This document shows positions 6,653 through 13,844 of a DNA stretch of 13,844 bases, in pieces. The DNA comes from an uncultured Bifidobacterium sp. (GTDB taxonomy: Bacteria > Actinomycetota > Actinomycetes > Actinomycetales > Bifidobacteriaceae). Under the pieces are notes generated by a model that had not been told where the DNA came from, did not search any database, and worked only from the letters and a program-made list of their open reading frames with translations. A program made the position numbers and the translations under genes. Where the stretch lies: assembly GCF_959020145.1 (NCBI RefSeq), contig NZ_CAUEQY010000031.1:1-13844 (forward strand), written 5' to 3'. Position 1 is the first letter of the stretch; the number at the start of each line of letters is the position of its first letter.

Positions 6653-7345
6653 ATGGTAAAGCGTTCCAAGAAGTACCGCGAAGCTTCTGAGAAGATCGAT
6701 CGCAACAATCTTTACACCGCTAACGAAGCCATCGCTCTCGTCAAGAGCATGCCGGAGTACAAGTTCGATCAGACCGTTGAGGCCGTGCTGCGCCTGAACG
6801 TGGATCCGCGTAAGGCCGACCAGCTGGTCCGCGGTTCCGTCAACCTGCCGAACGGCACCGGTAAGACCGCCAAGGTCCTCGTGTTCGCCCGTGGCCCGAA
6901 GGCCACCGAGGCTCTCGAGGCTGGCGCCGACATCGTCGGTGACGACGACCTCGTGCAGAAGGTCGCCGACGGTTTCCTTGACTTCGATTCCGTCGTCGCC
7001 ACCCCGGACATGATGGGCAAGGTCGGCCGCCTCGGCCGCGTGCTCGGTCCGCGTGGCCTCATGCCGAACCCGAAGACCGGCACCGTGACCATGGATGTCA
7101 CCAAGGCCATCAAGGACATCAAGGGCGGCAAGGTCGACTTCCGTGTTGACAAGAATGGCAACCTGAGCTTCCTCATCGGCAAGCTCTCCTTCACCGAGCA
7201 GGCTCTCGACGAGAACTTCAAGGCTGTTGCCGACGAAATCAAGCGTCTGAAGCCGTCCACCGTGAAGGGCCGCTACGTCACCAAGGCGACCATCACCTCC
7301 ACGATGAACCCGGGCGTCCCGGTTGATCCGACGGTCATCGCCTGA
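6653..7345 (+). CDS. rplA: 50S ribosomal protein L1
   Basis: L1 binds 23S rRNA at the E-site stalk and in many bacteria is also the translational repressor of the L11-L1 mRNA. The 230-residue product has normal length and ends in NPGVPVDPTVIA. Recognisable stretches are MVKRSKKYREASEKI at the N-terminus, RLNVDPRKADQLVRG, LPNGTGKTAKVLVFARG, the conserved MMGKVGRLGRVLGPRGLMP and NPKTGTV. GAGGAGAGGG lies just before the ATG. The short gap to rplK and the terminator at 7382-7423 make rplK-rplA a two-gene unit. Confidence 0.97.
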   Translation: MVKRSKKYREASEKIDRNNLYTANEAIALVKSMPEYKFDQTVEAVLRLNVDPRKADQLVRGSVNLPNGTGKTAKVLVFARGPKATEALEAGADIVGDDDLVQKVADGFLDFDSVVATPDMMGKVGRLGRVLGPRGLMPNPKTGTVTMDVTKAIKDIKGGKVDFRVDKNGNLSFLIGKLSFTEQALDENFKAVADEIKRLKPSTVKGRYVTKATITSTMNPGVPVDPTVIA

Positions 7346-7348
7346 GCA

Positions 7349-7382
7349 ATATAGCTTGCAGATAGCTTCTATATAGCTTGCA
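7349..7382. repeat. Phased ATAGCTT repeats before the rplA terminator
   Basis: ATAGCTT occurs at 7351-7357, 7362-7368 and 7373-7379, exactly 11 nt apart. The outer two are part of the identical 12-mer ATATAGCTTGCA (7349-7360 and 7371-7382). A one-mismatch copy ATATATCTTGC lies at 7427-7437, on the other side of the hairpin. Confidence 0.8.
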
Positions 7383-7423
7383 AAAGACCCGCATCCTGCC
7401 CCAACGCGAGATGCGGGTCTTTT
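7382..7423. terminator. Strong, probably bidirectional terminator between rplA and the PucR-type gene
   Basis: A perfect 14-bp stem AAAAGACCCGCATC (7382-7395) / GATGCGGGTCTTTT (7410-7423) encloses a 14-nt loop. Because the stem begins with AAAA and ends with TTTT, it has a U-tract in both directions. It can therefore end rplA on + and also the convergent regulator gene on -, though that gene stops about 120 nt away. Confidence 0.85.
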
Positions 7424-7440
7424 CACATATATCTTGCGAT

Positions 7441-7522
7441 TATCTATCTCATTTAATAAATAATGATCCTGCAATCGTCTGACTATCAAAGAATCTCAAT
7501 GAAACCAGATATCAGATAGATA
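7441..7522. repeat. AT-rich convergent gap with a 9-bp inverted repeat
   Basis: TATCTATCT (7441-7449) and AGATAGATA (7514-7522) are exact inverse complements 64 nt apart in an AT-rich stretch between the two converging genes. Nothing else is recognisable here, and no small gene is supported. Confidence 0.4.
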
Positions 7523-7542
7523 TTAAAACAGAGAAGTGATGT

Positions 7543-8322
7543 TCAACGATCGCGCATACGGCCAATCGCAAGCGCCGTCGTCAACACGTATGCGTCACGC
7601 GGGTCGGTCGCATCCCAACCGGTCGTTTCCGCGGCACGCTTCAAGCGATAACGCACCGTATTCGGATGCACATTCAATTCCTTCGCCGTGTTTTCCAACG
7701 AACTGCCGTTGCGCAAAAACGTGGAAACCGTCACAAACGTCGGATCGTCGGGATTCTCGCCATGAAGCACCTGATACACGTTCTGATACAACTCTTCACG
7801 AGCGTAATCATCGCCCAACAGCGCCCGTTCCGGCAGCAACTCATCGGCACGCAACGGGCGGGACGGCGACGCCAAAGCGGGAGCAGCCTGCAAGGAAAAC
7901 AGGGTTTCACGCAACACGTGCGAAGCGCCGGCGACACCGGAACGCACCGGACTCAAATACACCGATTCGTCATCTTTGAAAGCGGGCATAATCGACGTGC
8001 AGGTCACTTCGGCAGTGGCGGCGCCACTCTGACAGACAAGCGCCAGCAGAAAACTGCCGTATGTGCCAACAATCACATGTTCTCCGCCCAGATCGCGCAC
8101 CGCCTTACGCGCAACGAGCGAAGCCGAAGCGGGACTCGTTTCCGGTGTGCCGCCAATCGCGAAACAATCGAAATCCCCACGCCAACCAAGCACATTCATC
8201 AACGAGGCGACGCGATCATCCGTAAGAGAAGTCATCAGGCATTCGAAAGCGAGCCGTTCGATGGTTGAATCGTCGGTGTGCCCTGCCAGAAGGTCGAGAA
8301 TGTCTGCCTGATCGGAGTTCAT
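7543..8322 (-). CDS. PucR/CdaR-type transcriptional regulator, FasR-like
   Basis: The 259-residue product ends in the helix-turn-helix characteristic of the PucR family: SLENTAKELNVHPNTVRYRL (206-225), followed by TTGWDATDPRDAYVLTTALAIGRM. The upstream region contains LLPERALLGDDYAREELYQNVYQVL, the connector usually found before that domain. The first roughly 140 residues have no motif I recognise. The C-terminus strongly resembles FasR, the streptomycete activator of fatty-acid synthase genes; here bioY and an acyl-CoA carboxylase gene lie a few kilobases away, so a role in lipid synthesis is plausible but inferred. No Shine-Dalgarno precedes the ATG; TACACT lies 8 nt upstream, suggesting a leaderless mRNA. 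The gene converges on rplA and diverges from the DUF6020 gene. Confidence 0.8.
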   Translation of the reverse strand: MNSDQADILDLLAGHTDDSTIERLAFECLMTSLTDDRVASLMNVLGWRGDFDCFAIGGTPETSPASASLVARKAVRDLGGEHVIVGTYGSFLLALVCQSGAATAEVTCTSIMPAFKDDESVYLSPVRSGVAGASHVLRETLFSLQAAPALASPSRPLRADELLPERALLGDDYAREELYQNVYQVLHGENPDDPTFVTVSTFLRNGSSLENTAKELNVHPNTVRYRLKRAAETTGWDATDPRDAYVLTTALAIGRMRDR

Positions 8323-8330
8323 AAGCGTTA

Positions 8331-8336
8331 AGTGTA
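8331..8336 (-). promoter_or_regulatory. Candidate -10 box of the PucR-type gene, leaderless start
   Basis: On the minus strand TACACT lies 8 nt before the ATG at 8322, so transcription would begin on or next to the start codon. A matching -35 is poor (TTCAGC at 19 nt). Absence of a ribosome-binding site agrees with a leaderless message. Confidence 0.4.
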
Positions 8337-8407
8337 GCCGCCCAACTGGCGAATCGCTGAACGGAAAGCGTCAACGAGGTGAAGTTCATTCGGGGAGTGC
8401 CGCTATT

Positions 8408-10507
8408 ATGCCGCTTATGAGCGAAGTCAAACAAACTGGAAAGCGTGGCGAGCGTATCGGCACATTCCTCAGCTGGATGCTGGCCGTGCTGGCATGCCTT
8501 TGGGTGGCATGGTGTTGCGCGATCGGGCCGTTGTATTGGTTCGGCGATGGGCTTTCCGACTTCGGCTGGCTGAATGTGCTGTATTTGGTGGTCGCTTTCG
8601 CGATATGGTTTTCGATAGTTGTCGCATTGGTCAGATTCGGCCGCGGCCGTCGCGTACTTCCGCAATATTTCGCACGACGGCATGAAAAACTATGCAACGA
8701 GATTGCAGGAACGCCGACCACCGTGCTTGGCATTATGTTGCGACACTTGCATGATGCCGCGCACAGCCGCCCAGGGCGCGCCCTGCATGCAGTGATCGTA
8801 TGGACGGGGCGCAAACTCATCCGCTGCACCGACTGTTGGTGGAAACTCATGCTGGTGTTCGTAATCGGCTGGCTGTGGATTCCAACCACGCTATTGGCCG
8901 CGTTCGGCGCCGACATTCGCTCGCAGATCCGTGAATTCAGCTGGGCCTTGAACCAGTGGACGGGCTTGAAACAGCCATATATCGGCTTCTTCTCGTTCGT
9001 GCCCATGGATATTTACCCGACCGCGCATTACATGTGGCCGGACAATCCCACATATCTGACCGACCAGCACAATGTCGTGCTCACCGTGTTCTACGGTGCC
9101 GCAGCGGCGGTTTCGCGCTACTTCACCGACTCCAACGATGCGGGCATCGTGGTGCTCGCAGCCTTGCAATGGCTATTCGCCGCATTCTGCTGTTCGGCCA
9201 CCGCCAACCGGTTCTTCAACCTGCCGTGGCGCAGGCTTGGCGTCGGCACGTTCGACTTCTCGCATCCGGAACGCCACGATTGCTGGAATATGCGCGATTA
9301 CGCGCATCCTGAAGCAGGCGTTGTGGCACGCCCCTCCAGACTGCGGGCCGGTGCGAAAACACGATTCATGATACTGCTGTTCTTCATGGTGTGCCCGCTT
9401 GCGGTATTCGCCACGATTTCCCTGACGAAATCGCCGCTGTTCGCTTTCGCATTCGTATGGTGGTTCGGCGTGTGGTACGAACTGCACATGACGCATATCA
9501 AAGCGCTGCCCACCATCAACGGCAAGCCGACGTACCTACGCAAACGCTCGATCATGGCCTTCACCATCTCAAGCTGCGTGATGCTGATCAGCGCGAAATA
9601 CGCGTGGTACATCATTCTCTTCACCCTGATCCTGGCACTTATCAACGATCGCAAACGTTGGAAAACCTATCTTGTGGCACTTCTGCTGCCAACCATCCTC
9701 ATTCATGGCGGCATCGTGTTCCTCACCAACACGGGCGCCATCATCGGCGGCGACCCCATCGAAAGCCGTGGCATCCAACTGCAGCAGATCGCGCGCGTCG
9801 CCAAATACAATCCGAAAGGCATTCCGGCGGACGCGGCGAAAAAGCTTGAACCGGTCTTCAACCTCGACCAGATGGCCGAAGCGTACTTCCGGCAGGACGC
9901 CGACCCGGTGAAATCCTCCGGCATCCAATCGAAGAAAGTCAGCTACAAGTGGCGCACCGTCACCGAAGACGACATGACAAACTTCAACGAGGCCTGGCTT
10001 GAAATCGTTGTCGCAAATCCTGTTATCGCGCTCGACGCGTTTTTCGCCGAATGCTTCGGCTATTTCGACGTGACCGACCTGCCATACGTGTCGATGGACT
10101 ACTACGTGAACAACGATTACGTGCAGAACGACAATGCGTGGATCCACCTGTATAACCACGATTGGCGCGATGCGGTGGCCGGCTTCGCGAAAGGTTGGGG
10201 CAATATTCCCGTGATCGGCTGGGTGACGCACGGCAATCTGTACGTAACGCTGATGCTGCTGGTCGGCGCTGCCGAAGTGGTGTTGCGGCGATGGCGCTCG
10301 CTGTCATGGCATCTGCCCCTGCTGCTGCTCATGGGCGTGATGATCACCGCTCCGGCCAACAATTTCGAACGGCATATGCTACCGGTCGCGTTCGTATTCG
10401 GTTTCGTATGCCTGCAATTCTGGCGCGAGTCGCGTAATGCGCGATCGGCTGCCAGCGCGAACGTGGCCAGTGCGCATGAGGCCAGCCAGGTGCGGCAGGA
10501 CGAGTAG
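8408..10507 (+). CDS. Large polytopic membrane protein, DUF6020-like, function unknown
   Basis: The 699-residue product has about ten or more hydrophobic segments. They include roughly 22-44, 56-77, 140-162, several between 225 and 445, and the last three at about 608-630, 635-650 and 655-672. A soluble section at about 445-600 is probably on the outer face and ends near a WRDAVAGFAKGWGN stretch. An aromatic-rich loop before residue 225 holds TDQHN at 218-222, and GIQLQQIARVAKYN follows the central helices. This pattern recalls DUF6020 proteins, which look like GT-C-fold lipid-linked glycosyltransferases; that function is inference. GGGGAG lies 10 nt before the chosen ATG; a second ATG at 8417 is possible. 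The tail is Ala/Ser-rich. birA follows after 80 nt on the same strand; the regulator is divergent. Confidence 0.72.
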   Translation: MPLMSEVKQTGKRGERIGTFLSWMLAVLACLWVAWCCAIGPLYWFGDGLSDFGWLNVLYLVVAFAIWFSIVVALVRFGRGRRVLPQYFARRHEKLCNEIAGTPTTVLGIMLRHLHDAAHSRPGRALHAVIVWTGRKLIRCTDCWWKLMLVFVIGWLWIPTTLLAAFGADIRSQIREFSWALNQWTGLKQPYIGFFSFVPMDIYPTAHYMWPDNPTYLTDQHNVVLTVFYGAAAAVSRYFTDSNDAGIVVLAALQWLFAAFCCSATANRFFNLPWRRLGVGTFDFSHPERHDCWNMRDYAHPEAGVVARPSRLRAGAKTRFMILLFFMVCPLAVFATISLTKSPLFAFAFVWWFGVWYELHMTHIKALPTINGKPTYLRKRSIMAFTISSCVMLISAKYAWYIILFTLILALINDRKRWKTYLVALLLPTILIHGGIVFLTNTGAIIGGDPIESRGIQLQQIARVAKYNPKGIPADAAKKLEPVFNLDQMAEAYFRQDADPVKSSGIQSKKVSYKWRTVTEDDMTNFNEAWLEIVVANPVIALDAFFAECFGYFDVTDLPYVSMDYYVNNDYVQNDNAWIHLYNHDWRDAVAGFAKGWGNIPVIGWVTHGNLYVTLMLLVGAAEVVLRRWRSLSWHLPLLLLMGVMITAPANNFERHMLPVAFVFGFVCLQFWRESRNARSAASANVASAHEASQVRQDE

Positions 10508-10590
10508 CGGCTGCGTTGGCTGCTGCATGAGCTGTTGCGTTGCGGCGACATTGCGTCGGCGCGCCGCGCTGTAGTAGGTAGGAGGTAATG

Positions 10591-11487
10591 ATGGCGATTT
10601 TGGATTCGGCTGCGATCATGCCGCGTACATGCGTTGCGGCGGATCAGGTGCTTGTTTTGGATACGGTGGGATCCACCAACACGTATGCCGCGGATTTGGT
10701 GCGTGCAGGTCGGCTGTTCGGCATGGATGGCATGGACGGCATTGCAGGGAACCTCGTGTGGAGCGGGCGTGAGATCGTGGTTGTCGCGGCGAACGAGCAG
10801 ACGGCCGGTCGCGGGCGGCTCGACCATACGTGGGCCAGTGTGCCGGGGGAGTCATTCATCGTGTCGCTGGTGGTGAGCGTGCCGGTTGCGATTGTGCGCG
10901 ATTCGTCCGTCAATGGTTGGCTGCAGATGATTGCCGGTTGCGAGATGCGTGAGGCGATTGTTGGTGCGGTATGCGATTTCGGCGGCACGCTCGATGAAGA
11001 TGTTTTGCTGAAATGGCCGAACGATATTTTTGCTGGCGGCAAGAAACTTGGTGGCGTACTCGCTGAAATGGTGCCGATTCCGGATTGCGGGGATCGCGTT
11101 GCCATTGTGATCGGCGTCGGTTTGAATCTTGCCGTCGCTCAGGAACGATTGCCGATAGATAAGTCCACATCGTTGCAGTTGGTTGCGCGCAATCTGCCTG
11201 ATGCGATGGTGTTGCGCGATGCGGTTGCCGTACGTTGGGTGCAAGGATTGCGCTCGCGGTTGGCTGATTTCGAAGAGGACCCTCACCGTGAGGCTGTGCG
11301 CGCCCGGGAAGCGATGACCCCGATCTGCTGGACGCTCGGCAAGCAGTGCGAGGCTCATTTTGTGGACGGAACCACTTTGCAGGGCAGGGCTGTCGCGTTA
11401 AACGACGACGCCTCCCTGACCATTGAGGATCAGGAAGGCGTATTGCATCGGGTGAGCACGGCCGACGTAGGCGTGCTCAGTAAGTAA
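10591..11487 (+). CDS. birA: Biotin--[acetyl-CoA carboxylase] ligase, monofunctional type
   Basis: BirA activates biotin with ATP and transfers it to the lysine of biotin-carrier domains, here presumably the carboxylase encoded at the right edge. The start at 10591 is preferred because AGGAGG ends 5 nt before it; the ATG at 10588 is only 2 nt from that site. In the 298-residue protein: LDTVGSTNTYA (23-33), the biotin/ATP loop GRGRLDHTW (73-81), KWPND (141-145), KKLGGVLAEM (151-160) and GVGLNL, then an SH3-like C-terminal domain (GKQCEAHFVDGTTLQGRAVA). There is no N-terminal winged helix, so unlike E. coli BirA it should not repress transcription. A small repetitive insert MDGMDG at 45-50 lies between the first helix and the biotin loop. 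The gene converges on bioY. Confidence 0.93.
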   Translation: MAILDSAAIMPRTCVAADQVLVLDTVGSTNTYAADLVRAGRLFGMDGMDGIAGNLVWSGREIVVVAANEQTAGRGRLDHTWASVPGESFIVSLVVSVPVAIVRDSSVNGWLQMIAGCEMREAIVGAVCDFGGTLDEDVLLKWPNDIFAGGKKLGGVLAEMVPIPDCGDRVAIVIGVGLNLAVAQERLPIDKSTSLQLVARNLPDAMVLRDAVAVRWVQGLRSRLADFEEDPHREAVRAREAMTPICWTLGKQCEAHFVDGTTLQGRAVALNDDASLTIEDQEGVLHRVSTADVGVLSK

Positions 11488-11520
11488 AAAATTACTTGAT
11501 TGCTGAAATTTGCCGCAATC
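11482..11520. terminator. Weak terminator-like hairpins between birA and bioY
   Basis: The 33-nt convergent gap holds two small stems: AAGTAA/TTACTT around AAAA (11482-11497) and GATTGC/GCAATC (11498-11503 with 11515-11520). Read on the minus strand, the second stem precedes a run of six Ts, so it could end bioY transcription; for birA the signal is poor. Confidence 0.35.
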
Positions 11521-12114
11521 TCACTTCAGCTTGGCAAGACCTGCGACCACGGCGGAAGCGATAACGGCCTTGACCGCATCGCCTGCGACGAATCCCATGG
11601 AAGCCACGGCCACAATCGGCAGTGCGATGCCGGTAATGGCGGACTGCACGATGAAACCAAGCAGATAGTCAAGCGCAATGCAGCCGGCGACACAGGCAAA
11701 CAGGTAACGTGCGGCGGTCAGCGCGCCATGCTTCAGCGAATCGGTGCGCGCCTCACCCTTCAGCAGCGACGTGACGATGGCCGCCGGCAGGAAGCCGATC
11801 AGGAAGCCGGCGCTCGGGCCAACCAATGCCATGGTGGAAGCGCCGCCGGCGAACACCGGCAGACCGACCGCGCCGGCTGCCAGATACATGAGCATCGCGG
11901 CGCCGGCCTGCTTCCACGGCAGCATCAGCGCGGCCAGCATCACCACGAACGTCTGTAGCGTGATCGGCACCGGCGTGCCCGGAATCGGCACGGCACCGGC
12001 CGCGGAGGCGGTCCACATGAGCACGGCGAACAGCGCCGGCTTGAGGATGGATCCGACAGTGCCGCTGGTGGCGGTTTTCAGCGTGGTTTTGAGTGTCAGC
12101 ATTGCGTTACGCAC
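11521..12114 (-). CDS. bioY: Biotin transporter, substrate-binding subunit BioY
   Basis: BioY is the membrane S-component that captures biotin for uptake, alone or with an ECF energising module (not encoded here). I start it at GTG 12114 because AAGGAG lies 7 nt before that codon; an upstream in-frame ATG at 12141 would place that site inside the gene. The 197-residue product is almost entirely hydrophobic, with about six helices. Conserved features are PIPGTPVPITLQTFVVMLAALML near 40-65, the GAVGLPVFAGG segment, GPSAGFLIGFLPAA and the C-terminal AGDAVKAVIASAVVAG. It converges on birA and diverges from the biotin-carboxylase gene, so import, attachment and use of biotin are encoded side by side. 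Confidence 0.93.
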   Translation of the reverse strand: MRNAMLTLKTTLKTATSGTVGSILKPALFAVLMWTASAAGAVPIPGTPVPITLQTFVVMLAALMLPWKQAGAAMLMYLAAGAVGLPVFAGGASTMALVGPSAGFLIGFLPAAIVTSLLKGEARTDSLKHGALTAARYLFACVAGCIALDYLLGFIVQSAITGIALPIVAVASMGFVAGDAVKAVIASAVVAGLAKLK

Positions 12115-12342
12115 GATAATTCTCCTTGGATGTGATTGCATTACGTTGATGAATCGACGATTGTTGACAGCCGAAATGATGGCAAGCGCGAAAGTGACGA
12201 AAATGCAAGGTTTGTCAACTTATGCCCCCAATCGTAGGCTTGCCAAGTTTCGGTAACGTTTGTGGAGCCTTACAAAAAGATTGCGTGTCTTTTGTGGGAA
12301 ACGAGTTCACGATTTTTCGTTCGCGCGACCAAACTTGACGTT
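12115..12342. promoter_or_regulatory. Divergent control region bioY / carboxylase alpha subunit
   Basis: This 228-nt gap must hold both promoters. For bioY, TTGACA on the minus strand (12218-12213) is a good -35, but its -10 (ACTTTC at 17 nt) is poor. For the carboxylase, TACAAA (12271-12276) is a possible -10 with weak TTTCGG (12248-12253) as -35. GTTGACA appears in both orientations (12162-12168 on +, 12219-12213 on -). An inverted repeat ACAAAAAGA (12272-12280) / TCTTTTGT (12288-12295) lies on the carboxylase side. No known biotin-repressor box is recognised. Confidence 0.45.
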
Positions 12343-13844
12343 ATGCCTAAAAATGTCAACAAACTTCTGGTGGCGAATCGCGGCGAAATCGCGCTTCGCG
12401 TAGTGCGCACCGCCCGTGAGATGGGGATTCCCACGGTTGCGGTGTACGCGGAGCAGGATCGCCATGCACAATACGTGCAGATGGCTGACGACGCATATCT
12501 GCTTTCCGGAGACACGTATAAAGACACCTATCTCAACGAGGATCTGCTGATCGACATTCTGCAGCGCAGCGGTGCCGACGCAGTGCATCCAGGCTACGGA
12601 TTCCTTTCCGAAGTGGCCACTTTCGCGCAGAAAGTGATCGATGCGGGTGCGGCTTGGGTTGGTCCGAATCCGAAAGCCCTCGTGGATTTGGGGGATAAGA
12701 TCACCGCACGTCGTGTGGCCACGTTCGCCAAAGTTCCGCCGGTTCCCGGCATTTCCCAGTCGATTTCCGACATGCGATTGCTGCTGGATTTCGCGCATAC
12801 GCACGGTTATCCGCTCATGCTTAAGCGTACCGATGGCGGCGGCGGTCGCGGCATCACGCTCGTGCACAACGATGACGAGCTGCGCGGTTTCTACATGAAT
12901 CATGATGCGCTGCAGGGCGGTGATCTGAACGAATATTTCGTGGAACGATTCATCGACAAAGGACGTCACGTCGAAACGCAGTGCGGACGCGACTCGCACG
13001 GCAACTTCACCGTGTATTCCACGCGCGACTGCTCCGTGCAGCGCCGCAATCAGAAGCTTGTCGAAGAGGCGCCGGCACCGTTCCTTTCCTCCGAGGTGAC
13101 CGACCAGCTGGAAACCTACTCTCGCCGACTGTTCGAAGCCGTCGATTACGAGGGGCTTGGCACCTGCGAATTCATGGTGACCGAACAGGGCAAAGTGTAC
13201 TTCCTGGAAGTCAATCCGCGTCTGCAGGTGGAGCATACCGTCAGCGAGGAGGTCTGCGGACTTGACCTGGTGCGCGAGCAGCTGACCATCGCCAACGGTG
13301 GGGAACTGACCGTGAACCATCCGCTTCGTGGACACAGTTTTGAACTGCGCCTGACCTGCGAGGATCCGGCGAAGAACCTCGCGCCAAGCTCCGGCACGCT
13401 GGCCTCGTTGCGCTGGCCGTCCGGCCCGGGCATCCGTGTGGATTCCGGCGTGGTCGAAGGCGACACCATTTCGCCGAAATTCGATTCGATGATGGGCAAA
13501 CTCGTGGTCACCGCATCTGACCGAGCGGCAGCAGTGGCCCGCGTGCGCCGCGCCTTGAGCGAGCTGAAGGTGGAAGGCGTGCCGACTCCGGCAAGCTTGT
13601 TCGAACAGATTTTCAACGACGACGAATTCACCGCCGAACATGGTGTTGCATACGATGTCAGCACCAAATGGCTGGAACGCAAGTACCTCAACAAGGAAGC
13701 CGCATCATCGCAAGGAGGGCAGCCGGCGTCCATGTCTGGCGCTTCCGAGGTCGACAAGAAGGAATCCAGCGAAACCTTCGTCATCGAAGTCAACAATCGC
13801 AGAGTGTCGCTGACCGTGCCGAACGACATCGTCGCCAACCTGAC
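12343..13844 (+). CDS. accC: Acyl-CoA (acetyl/propionyl-CoA) carboxylase alpha subunit, biotin carboxylase part; truncated by window edge
   Basis: The biotin carboxylase half carboxylates biotin with ATP and bicarbonate; a beta subunit then makes malonyl-CoA for fatty-acid synthesis. Five hundred codons are visible and the frame stays open to the window end. The N-terminal domain begins KLLVANRGEIALRVVRTA (7-24). The ATP-grasp region has VHPGYGFLSE, the glycine loop KRTDGGGGRGI near 160-171, and EVNPRLQVEHTVSE (289-302) with metal- and bicarbonate-binding residues. The C-terminal carboxylase domain ends around 445. Beyond a Ser/Gly/Glu-rich linker the sequence FVIEVNNRRVSLTVP starts what should lead to a biotin-carrier domain outside the window. 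No Shine-Dalgarno precedes the ATG and no nearer in-frame start exists upstream. The fused layout resembles actinobacterial AccA/AccC alpha chains. Confidence 0.93.
   Translation, partial: MPKNVNKLLVANRGEIALRVVRTAREMGIPTVAVYAEQDRHAQYVQMADDAYLLSGDTYKDTYLNEDLLIDILQRSGADAVHPGYGFLSEVATFAQKVIDAGAAWVGPNPKALVDLGDKITARRVATFAKVPPVPGISQSISDMRLLLDFAHTHGYPLMLKRTDGGGGRGITLVHNDDELRGFYMNHDALQGGDLNEYFVERFIDKGRHVETQCGRDSHGNFTVYSTRDCSVQRRNQKLVEEAPAPFLSSEVTDQLETYSRRLFEAVDYEGLGTCEFMVTEQGKVYFLEVNPRLQVEHTVSEEVCGLDLVREQLTIANGGELTVNHPLRGHSFELRLTCEDPAKNLAPSSGTLASLRWPSGPGIRVDSGVVEGDTISPKFDSMMGKLVVTASDRAAAVARVRRALSELKVEGVPTPASLFEQIFNDDEFTAEHGVAYDVSTKWLERKYLNKEAASSQGGQPASMSGASEVDKKESSETFVIEVNNRRVSLTVPNDIVANL

Noticed and set aside
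12117..12141. Extended ATG start for bioY at 12141
   Set aside because: It would place the AAGGAG site inside the coding region; GTG at 12114 is correctly spaced from it.
12163..12191. TTGACA on the + strand as the -35 of the carboxylase gene
   Set aside because: The hexamer is perfect, but the sequence at the -10 distance is GC-rich (GCGCGA) and the site lies about 175 nt from the start codon.
12307..13641. A 444-codon open frame on the minus strand across the biotin carboxylase
   Set aside because: Antisense shadow of a well-conserved enzyme; no start signal and no family resemblance.
1..13844. Mobile elements, CRISPR arrays, phage or defence genes
   Set aside because: No transposase or integrase motif, no terminal inverted repeats with target duplications, no spaced identical repeats of CRISPR size; every long gene is a housekeeping or metabolic type except the DUF6020-like protein.

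Overview
The window is ordinary chromosomal DNA from a high-GC Gram-positive bacterium, most likely a Bifidobacterium. Evidence: the gene orders rpmA-obgE-proB and trpT-secE-nusG-rplK-rplA, a NusG with an acidic actinobacterial N-terminal extension, an Obg with a long C-terminal tail, and a bioY/acyl-CoA carboxylase locus. The genus is an inference from protein resemblance and gene order; no database search was possible.

Layout. (1) 1-164: 3' end of rpmA (L27) with a strong terminator. (2) 357-4607: obgE (ribosome-assembly GTPase), proB (glutamate 5-kinase) and a class I aminotransferase of the AspC type, all on +, with strong terminators after obgE and after the aminotransferase. (3) 4718-7345: a promoter, tRNA-Trp, secE and nusG closed by a terminator, then a long leader, rplK and rplA (L11-L1) closed by a 14-bp hairpin. 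This is the housekeeping transcription/translation/secretion cluster. (4) 7543-8322 (-): a PucR-type regulator resembling FasR of streptomycetes, possibly leaderless. (5) 8408-10507 (+): a large polytopic membrane protein that looks like the DUF6020 family, function unknown, followed by birA (biotin-protein ligase without a DNA-binding domain). (6) bioY (biotin uptake, -), convergent with birA and divergent from the start of an acyl-CoA carboxylase alpha subunit (biotin carboxylase), which runs off the right edge before its biotin-carrier domain is complete.

The last third is a coherent biotin/fatty-acid module: BioY imports biotin, BirA attaches it to the carrier domain of the carboxylase, and the carboxylase makes malonyl-CoA for fatty-acid synthesis. 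The nearby FasR-like regulator is a natural candidate controller.

No mobile element, CRISPR array, phage gene, toxin-antitoxin pair or obviously new multi-gene system was found. The items most worth a second look are small: an exact 16-bp palindrome before obgE, an 11-bp-phased ATAGCTT repeat beside the rplA terminator, the unexplained proB promoter, the regulator/DUF6020 divergent pair, and the bioY-carboxylase divergent control region. There is no gene-free stretch above 300 bases.
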